In this document: positions 57,186 through 64,000 of the stretch, one piece after another
Layout: the number at the start of each line of letters is the position of its first letter
How positions within the stretch are numbered: the first letter of the stretch is position 1
Origin: Trichuris trichiura
Lineage: Eukaryota; Nematoda; Enoplea; Trichinellida; Trichuridae
Assembly: GCA_037903355.1 (NCBI GenBank)
Contig: JBAJFE010000001.1
Span: 1,240,001 to 1,304,000 of the forward strand
Reading direction: 5' to 3'
DNA: 64,000 bases
Program-made: the position numbers and the translations under genes
Notes under the pieces: generated by a model
The model's database searches: none
Told to the model about the DNA's origin: nothing
What the model saw: only the letters and a program-made list of their open reading frames with translations

Positions 57186-58425
57186 CAGTGTTTCTCACGG
57201 TGGGGCAGGTGCCCCACCAGGGGGGCCCTTTTGAAATCCAGGGGGGCCCAGAGCGCCAGGGGGCCCGCTGGGGAACCCATTTGAGCTGTGTGGGGCACAT
57301 GCCCCACCTGGGCCATCGTGTTGTCCTGCATCGAAAGGTGAGGTCCGAGGGTGAGGTACTGTGCGTACTGGTTAAGATACAGTTGCATGCTATGCGTGAT
57401 GCCGGCTACCCCCAATCCAGCACATGAACCAATCACCGCTCGTGAAAATGACCATTCAGAACAAGCGACAGAAGGGATGGCATGATTGTCACCGTGACCT
57501 TCCCTGCGTAGGGTTGGGTAAGAAAAGCTTCCTGCTGAGAAGCATTTAGCGCAGAGCACATGGTTCACATCAGAGAATGGTTGTCCGCGTTATCAGAATG
57601 CGCCATAGTTTTTGTGATGTATTTGCACCTGCTTTACGATTCAACCATCGATTAGCACGTGCTCGCAGCTGCAGCTTGGTAGCAATGACTCTGCTTTAGA
57701 ATTTTGTCAACGATTACCATCTCTTGCCCCGGCTCTGTGAAAAGTCGGTTCCCTTTTTCTTCCCTTTCTTTCCTCGCGTCTGTTGTCCACTCAGCTACAA
57801 TGCAAGCATACGCGTTAGCGACAGGGAATTGCCTGTGCTGCTCACATATTTTCTGGAAACACTGTGTTGGTACGGTTGCTTTTCTCCTACGCTCGTTTAA
57901 GTTTTGCAAGATGTCACTGCAAGAAGAGCTGCTGGAGTTGCTGTTGAACGTGGAGTTGAAGGACAGGTTGTCACAGGGTTGTCAGCAGTTCTGGCTGCAG
58001 AGAAATCCTAGAGTTCTACTGTGGCGTATGGGATGTGGTAAAAAAAGTTACTGGTTTATCTTCCATCATCGAGTCTAGTGGAGCGCGCATTTAGTATCAT
58101 TAAGGACCTAATGACCAAGAAACGCAGTCAGCTGCAAATAGTCAGACTCGGCGATTTCTGTTTGCGAGTTACCTCGATCGAGCCCAACATCGACAGGCTA
58201 GTTCGATTGCATCTGGGCGAGCCAAGCAGCTCTAGTTGACTTCTCGAAAAACAATTTGCGGAAATAAATCTGTACAGCTATAGTTGACCTTCTAGCGTTG
58301 CAACCATTTCAGCCAATCAGTGCGTTGAAATTGGCCAATCAATGCGCTCGAAGTTGGCCAACCAGAATAGGGGGGCCCGGACGCTCCGAAGCGTTCTCAG
58401 GGGGGCCCAAGCTTGAGAAACACTG
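57186..58425 (+). mobile_element. hAT-B element nested in right hAT-A (reference copy)
   Basis: CAGTGTTTCTCA to TGAGAAACACTG with exact TTCTAGTT target duplications at 57,178-57,185 and 58,426-58,433. 1,240 bp. It retains only the C-terminal end of a hAT transposase (57,911 to about 58,240: MSLQEELLELLLNVELK, QQFWLQRN, LVERAFSIIKDL), frameshifted, so it depends on another element's enzyme. Confidence 0.93.
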
Positions 58426-59967
58426 TTCTAGTTGAAACATGGCTCACGTTACCAGGAGATCAGCATTGCTTGAGCATTAAAATAGATTCAGTCGCAACCA
58501 TAGGAGTATCTGTAAGGATAATAAGCTCTGATCTGCTAGTTTAGTGAGTACAGGGGATCCTTGACTGATGGTGGTCCATCTGACTGTCCCAATGCGTCCC
58601 ATCCATCTTTAATACGTCGGCGGTAGCTTAACCCCCCAGCCCTTATCAACGCGAAAGGCACATCACATCACAGTTTTGTACAGGTTACCTTTTACATGTC
58701 TGAAACACTTGCCGTGGCTCTTCACTTAACGGGGACATCTTATAAGCACTACTTCTCAGTTTGATTTCTACATCTAGTGTAGATACCTAACGGGATTTCA
58801 AGAAGTCATATGCTCGCTACTACGGGTACTTAAACGACGAAGTGTGCCCATTTCGTGACTATAGTGGACGTCTTTTTCTCGGCCGCTAACAGGCACGTCG
58901 GGCGCTATGTATTGTGCCTGAAGCTTATCGCCCGCGGGACTTCGGCAACGCCTAGTGCCGCTCCTTGTGATCATATTTCCCAGAGAAACTAAGCCACAGG
59001 CGGTGCTTTCTAAGAAACGCGCTCCGTAAACGCCAGCAGGTTTCCGCGACGACTCTCACGGCGTGTCAGGCTTCAGGACGGCCGACAGGGTCCGTCGCGG
59101 AAGTCTTAACCTAAGTTATAGTGCTTGACGACGTCACCCATTTTGCTATGCTTGGGCTTTGAACTAGCATCAGCCTCCGGTTGTTCGTCAACTTCTTCGG
59201 GAAAGGATTAGTTTGCTTATGTTTAACCACGCCTATGTTTAAGTAGCGAATGATAAACCCACAAGTTCAGCAGCGTTCACCAGCAAAAAGGAGAATATAC
59301 GCCCAGTTTGCTTTACAGGTGGGAGCATCTTACGACCGTCTGCCTTCCTTCCTTACGCATGGCCTTGCGGTTCGCAAAAATAGCAAGGAAAATAGGCCTA
59401 GTACGGGAGGTGTAGATCTGTTTGAAGCAGTACTCAGTCAAACATTTGTATCCCCCACTCTTCACTGGTTTGATATCTAAAAAGACAGCCAGTAGCGGAG
59501 AGTTCGTCGTTGAACTGCGGGCATTGTTTGCCATCAGACCTTGGTGGGCGGAAGTATTTCCGAACTTGAAACCGTGCGAAATCTTGTCAGCCAGCCTACC
59601 TTCTCAAACATGACACGACAACACCAGGGAGAGGGAGGATGTCCGCAAACCTGGGCAGAAAATTTTATCGCGTGCTTTCCGTTGTCCGCCGCGCGAGGAC
59701 AAGAACGACCCTGTCGCAACCTCATGCTTCATAGACTTATTTTGAGCCTATTTGTCCGTCGCTACCATCAGAAAAGAGCGGGGTGATCACATGAAAGCGA
59801 TCTGCTCCCGCTTCCAGGACCGACGTAGAGGGACAATGCCGTCCGGTACGGAATCCCCTGTGTTCTTACTGCGGGAGCTTAGATGACGCTTGGCTAATTG
59901 ATTTCTTAATACCACTGTGCTACTGTCTGGCTCTGAACTTGTTAGTAACGGATGTAAATTTCTACAG

Positions 59968-61739
59968 ATGGCAGAAGCAAAAAGGAAATGTAGGCAATAC
60001 AACGTCGAATATCTAAGATACGGTTTTATACCGTCACCCTCGAATTCGCAGCAACCATTTTGCTTGATCTGTGAAAAGGCTTTTGCGAATGAACTGATGA
60101 AGCCCTCAAAATTAGTAAAACACCTGAAAACGATGCACGGTGACAAGGCCAATAAAGACCTTTCTTACTTCCAATCTCTTCGAGATAACTTCCAAAAGCG
60201 ACCTAAACTGCCAGGGATTTTTTCATCCGCATCAAGACGAAACACCGACGGATTGCGCGCGTCCTATAACATCTCCCTCTTAATCGCGAAATCTGGAAAG
60301 CCGCATGCCATCGGAGAAGAACTGATACTGCCGGCTGTTTCGGAAGTGCTGCGTACTGTGTTGCGCATTCCTGCAACTGAAATAATTAAAAAGATTCCCT
60401 TAAGCAACAATACGGTGCAGCGACGTATTGATGAAATGAGCGCTGATGTGGAGAATACGCTCTGCAACCTCTTGAGAACAGAGGAATTTTCTTTACAGGT
60501 GGATGAGTCGACGTTGCCACATAACGAAGCGCTGCTGCTGGCCTATGTTAGGTTCATCAAGGAAGGCAAGTTAGTTCAGGAGTTACTCTTCGCAAGAGAA
60601 CTGCTGACTGACACTAGAGGAGAATCAATATTTCGTACTGTAGAAGACTTTTTAAAGAGAAGGAGATACCACTAACGAACGTAATCGCTGTCGCGACGGA
60701 TGGAGCCCCGTCAATGCTTGGACGCCATCGCGGGTTCCTTTCGTATCTAAAAGAAAAGGTACCGGATTTGCTGGCCGTGCACTGCGTAATTCACCGGCAA
60801 CATCTGGTGGCGAAGCGGCTCAGTGACAGACTGCACCGTTCGCTGCAGTACGTGATCACTGCGGTTAATAAAATCAAAAGCAGTGCCTTGAGAGAGAGAG
60901 AGATTGTTCAGCCGACTGTGCGAAGAAAATGAAGATTTTAACTGCTTTACACAGAAGTACGCTGGCTTTCAAGGGGCGCCTGCTTGAGCCGCTTCTATGC
61001 CCTTTTTGACACCGTCGTACAGTTTCTCAAAACTGAGGATACGGAATTACGCGACTTCGTGGAGAAATCGAGAGCTGACATAGCTTACATGTCGGACCTC
61101 TACTTAAAGTTTAACGAGATGAATTTGCGGTTGCAAGGAGATCAACTGAATCTTATCAAGACCAAGACGGTTGTAAAGGCTTTCATCGACAAGCTTTCCA
61201 TTTTCCGCCAAAACCTGGGGCGCGGAAAGTACCGCCAGTTCCCTAACCTTGACGACCTCAAGAAGAATGGCGGCCTCCCTGATGATGTCACACGCTCCTT
61301 CTGTGACCGTCTCAGCATGCTCCATGAGGACATGTGCGAAAGGTACAGAGATATTTTGTCCATGACGATACCGGACTGGGTTTTGGACCCGTTTACATGC
61401 CTCGCCGAGGTTGAAGTGGCTTACCAGGAAGAGCTCATTGAGATGCAAGCCAACGAGGAGCTGAAGCCAAAGATGAAGGGCGGCTATACCAGTTTCTGGC
61501 TGCAGCAGGAAATCAGACAGCTGTATTCCAGGCTATGGAACGTAGCTAAGAAGTTCCTCATCCCTTTTCCGTCGTCCTATTTGGTTGAACGCGGATTTAG
61601 TGCAGTAACAGACCTTCTCGGAAAAAAAAGAAACCGCTTACAGATAGTCTGGCGAGGCGACTTGAGATTACTTCTGACGACTATCGAGCCGCACGTGGAT
61701 AAATTATTAACATTGCAACAGACCCAACCGTCGCACTAA
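59968..61739 (+). pseudogene. hAT-A transposase (ZBED5-like), right copy
   Basis: Same protein as on the left arm from MAEAKRKCRQY, about 97-98% identical where aligned. It is more damaged: one T is lost from a T6 run near 60,650, the GA tract at about 60,885-60,903 has seven repeats, and a short deletion lies near 60,940. The terminal dimerisation domain (LVERGFSAVTDLLGKK, TTIEPHVDKL) is intact to TAA at 61,737. Confidence 0.88.
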
Positions 61740-62417
61740 GTGAGGTAAGATCAAGCGGCTGTCGTCTTGCTCTGAGGAAATATTGAATTTAGATTCATTG
61801 TTGCGTAGCACTGAGAACAACATCGCAGCCTCACTTACAATTTGCGCTACCATTGCTAACAGCCCGAAAAATTAAGGAAGAGGAAACCCAATGCCGCGTT
61901 TGTACTCTGAATGCTCCCTGATCTGCAGTTAGCCGGATTAAGTCCAGTAATACGAAAAGAACGCCTTCGGTGCCAAATAAAAAATTTATGGCGTTAACGA
62001 CTTCGAATATCGCTAGGAGCATTCGCCGTATATGGCAGCTGGCTAGCTTCCTTACTAGCCATTTTGCTCTAGTGTAGAAAAGAAATTCAGCGTCGACTTC
62101 GCATTGCCAGGTTTTCCAGCCATTAATGGCACACTCAACTTTCACAGCGCAAACCATGGGGTCCTACTTGCGGCTGACAAGATCGGCAGGTTAATAAGGT
62201 TTTTAAAGATGGCCCGGCTTAACTGTTTTTTCTTTGGCAAACACGGTAGGCAGCGAAATCAATTCTACATTCTGCCGGCTCTTTCAAGTGCTGAACTACT
62301 TGTACAAATTGACAACAACGTAACCACAGTAGGCGCACCTGAGGATAACAGAAGCAGGAGAATTACGTTGGGGAGAATGACGGGGGGCCCTGGGTCAAAA
62401 AAGGTTGGGAAACACTG

Positions 62418-63273
62418 GTTTAAAGGCGCCAGAACCAGCGATCCATCTGTCATTTCTCTCTTGACGTAATTCTGCATTCGTCCGTACGACGAAGCCACCA
62501 CGAGTCGGCCGGTCATTTTTTGGATTCAGTGCAGCCGTAACCTTGCACCTTTTGTTGCGACATTCCCTCCGGATGTGACCTTTCTTTTTGCAATTCCAGC
62601 ATACCACATGTTTGTACCTACGCGCGTTGTTTGCGTTCTTCGACCAATTGAGAGGTTTTCTTCCAACGAACGCTTCATCAACGGCTTCTGTTTGCACAGA
62701 ATGACTCAACTGATCCGACTCGCAAGCAAGCAGCTGAGACGTCAGGTCAGACAGTTTCGCAAACTTCGATGCAGACAGCCTCCACGACTGACGGAAGTAG
62801 TCGAACTCAGGCGGAAGGAATTGTACAGCGTTTCCGACAATTGTAGTGTCGTCTAACACAATGTTCAATAACTGCATTTTGTTAACGATGGCATCCAGCC
62901 CAGCAATAAACGAGGCAACATTCATACCAGGTTTCCACGTGTACGCATGAAACTCTGAAGACACGAGAAGTTTATTACTCACCGTTAACTGCTCCTTGAT
63001 GCTTATGATGGTGTCCATCATCTCCTTGGACGTCCTGCAGGAACGGACAAACGCATGATGAAAGTCATCAAGTGACCGAGAGATGAAACTCCTGGCTATA
63101 GCATCCCTCTTCTTCCAGGCTTTGACTTTTTCATCGCCCGCAGCCGGGCACAAAGTCTCTCCACTCACTAGATCAGAGCAATCCCGGGCTTCTAAGACGG
63201 CCTCAATTTCAAACTTCCAGCGCAGGTAGTTTCCACCATTCAGCTGAACGAGGCCTCTTTCCAGTTCCGTCAC
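62418..63273 (-). pseudogene. Copia-type Gag and start of protease, cut by hAT-A
   Basis: The minus strand from ATG 63,273 reads a copia Gag: LNGGNYLRWKFEIEAVLEAR, then a helical UBN2-type capsid region, then the zinc knuckle CWNCKKKGHIRREC (CX2CX4HX4C), a basic linker, and RWIAGSGAF where copia proteases have W-x-x-DSGAS. The catalytic Asp is Gly here. The frame stops at 62,417, where the hAT-A terminus begins. The rest of protease, integrase, RT and RNase H is not found at the other hAT-A end. Gag is otherwise open for about 285 codons, so damage is recent or the frame was under constraint. Confidence 0.85.
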
Positions 63274-63560
63274 TTGTTCGCAGCAGCGGTATTCCGATCA
63301 ATACAGATCCGTTCGCAACTTCTTCGCTGACGTTACAGTCCTCAGACAACGTCAACTCACAACGAACAGAAGCACAAGCTTCAATGAATACACTTTCGAA
63401 CAAATGGAACTCACAGGCGTTCGTGTTGACAACTTCCTCAACTTAGTGCTCAGCAACTGGCGCAGGCGAAGCGTACTGGGCCCATAACCTGTTGTTAATT
63501 TATATGCACAGCACTCAGAGTTCGGTTAGGAGCTCTACTTTATTGTCAGCACACGCCTAA
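63274..63560 (-). promoter_or_regulatory. Probable copia leader and part of 5' LTR
   Basis: Upstream of the copia Gag start on the minus strand. TATAAAT (63,505-63,499) is a plausible promoter. I could not fix LTR ends because no second LTR is in the window. Beyond 63,560 I see nothing recognisable. Confidence 0.35.
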
Positions 63561-64000
63561 CTAACAAGCATGGGTGTTCAGCGGAAGCGCAAACTAGCAA
63601 GTAGAAAGAGAGCGAGCAACTAGGCAGCGACCAGCGTGTCGCACAGTTGGCAATGGGCCAAAAGTCAGTCATCTTGACACGCGTAATTAATGCGCTCATA
63701 TTTGACGTGTCAGTTTGCATTCCTCAACAAAAACATAGCATGAAAGCTTCTGCTTGTCTAGTTTAAAGATCCGAACGGGTAGAGTTTGATAGTGTCGGCT
63801 GCCTTACAATGGCTCACAGTTTCGTCAGTTTTAAATAATGTCAGTGTTATGATTGAATTGTCAGTTTTTCTCAGTTTTCTTTGCTTCTGCTTAAACACCA
63901 TTGAAAATTACCGTATATTACCACGCATAAGAACTCCCCCCTGCGTTTGCAAAGGATGGTAATGATTGGCCTAGCAACGATGACGTTCATTGCTCAAGTC

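Larger units (their letters stand above)
56179..62417 (+). mobile_element. hAT-A transposon, right copy, with nested hAT-B
   Basis: Reverse-oriented copy of 48,804-55,106: inner end CAGTGATTCCCAACG at 56,179, outer end GGTTGGGAAACACTG at 62,417. It carries the same hAT-B at the same internal site, so the nested pair was copied as a unit. Near the outer end about 26 bases between two GGGCCCC runs are missing relative to the left copy. Flanking octamers (ATCTAGTG and GTTTAAAG) do not match. Confidence 0.85.

Noticed and set aside
48804..62417. One giant transposon bounded by the two outer hAT ends
   Set aside because: Complete inner hAT ends exist at 55,106 and 56,179, and the outer flanking octamers do not match.
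62395..63273. Rest of the copia element beyond the left hAT-A end (before 48,804)
   Set aside because: The minus strand left of 48,804 shows no copia protease, integrase or RT motif.

Overview
The window is animal nuclear DNA made almost entirely of transposable elements in many states of decay. Evidence for a metazoan: hAT, Tigger/pogo, MULE, Penelope-like (PLE, GIY-YIG type), Ty3/gypsy, BEL/Pao and copia-type coding sequence; a relic of an animal small heat-shock protein gene; candidate introns of about 60 bp; and repeated TTAGGC dimers, which is the nematode telomere unit. A nematode (for example a clade I whipworm-like worm) fits best, but the sequence alone does not prove it.

Layout. 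1-5,623 and 11,459-17,084 are two near-identical copies of one segment (period about 11.46 kb). Each holds a dead Tigger transposase, a truncated hAT-B fragment and the 5' part of an Hsp20-type pseudogene; the duplication stops inside that pseudogene. Between the copies (5.6-11.5 kb) lie two PLE 3' ends, a small candidate dsRNA-binding gene on the minus strand, and about 3 kb of unrecognised DNA. 17.1-20.9 kb holds a BEL/Pao element that lost its middle and carries a short hAT at the deletion junction. 20.9-24.2 kb is nearly empty. 24,728-29,828 is a young, nearly complete Ty3/gypsy element with 149/151-bp LTRs, an ACTA target duplication and a well-formed -1 frameshift signal between gag and protease.

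31.9-36.8 kb is a MULE transposase gene (FLYWCH finger plus MULE catalytic domain) split by two later insertions: a 406-bp solo LTR with a GATCT duplication, and a Tigger element whose 373-codon transposase is still open. 37.5-48.2 kb is bounded by 1-kb inverted repeats and contains gypsy protease debris, a minisatellite, PLE tails and a perfect 166-bp-arm palindrome. 48.8-62.4 kb is a large inverted repeat made by two copies of one hAT element (hAT-A, ZBED-type transposase), each with the same nested hAT-B insertion, around a 1.07-kb spacer of Tigger and PLE fragments. The right copy is inserted in a copia-type gag-protease gene (62.4-63.3 kb).

No intact host gene is certain. Candidates are the dsRNA-binding gene at 7.6-8.0 kb and a few unrecognised exon-like ORFs. 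The main functional readings are the gypsy frameshift pseudoknot, the PLE 3' hairpins with a hammerhead-like core, and the nested-insertion history.
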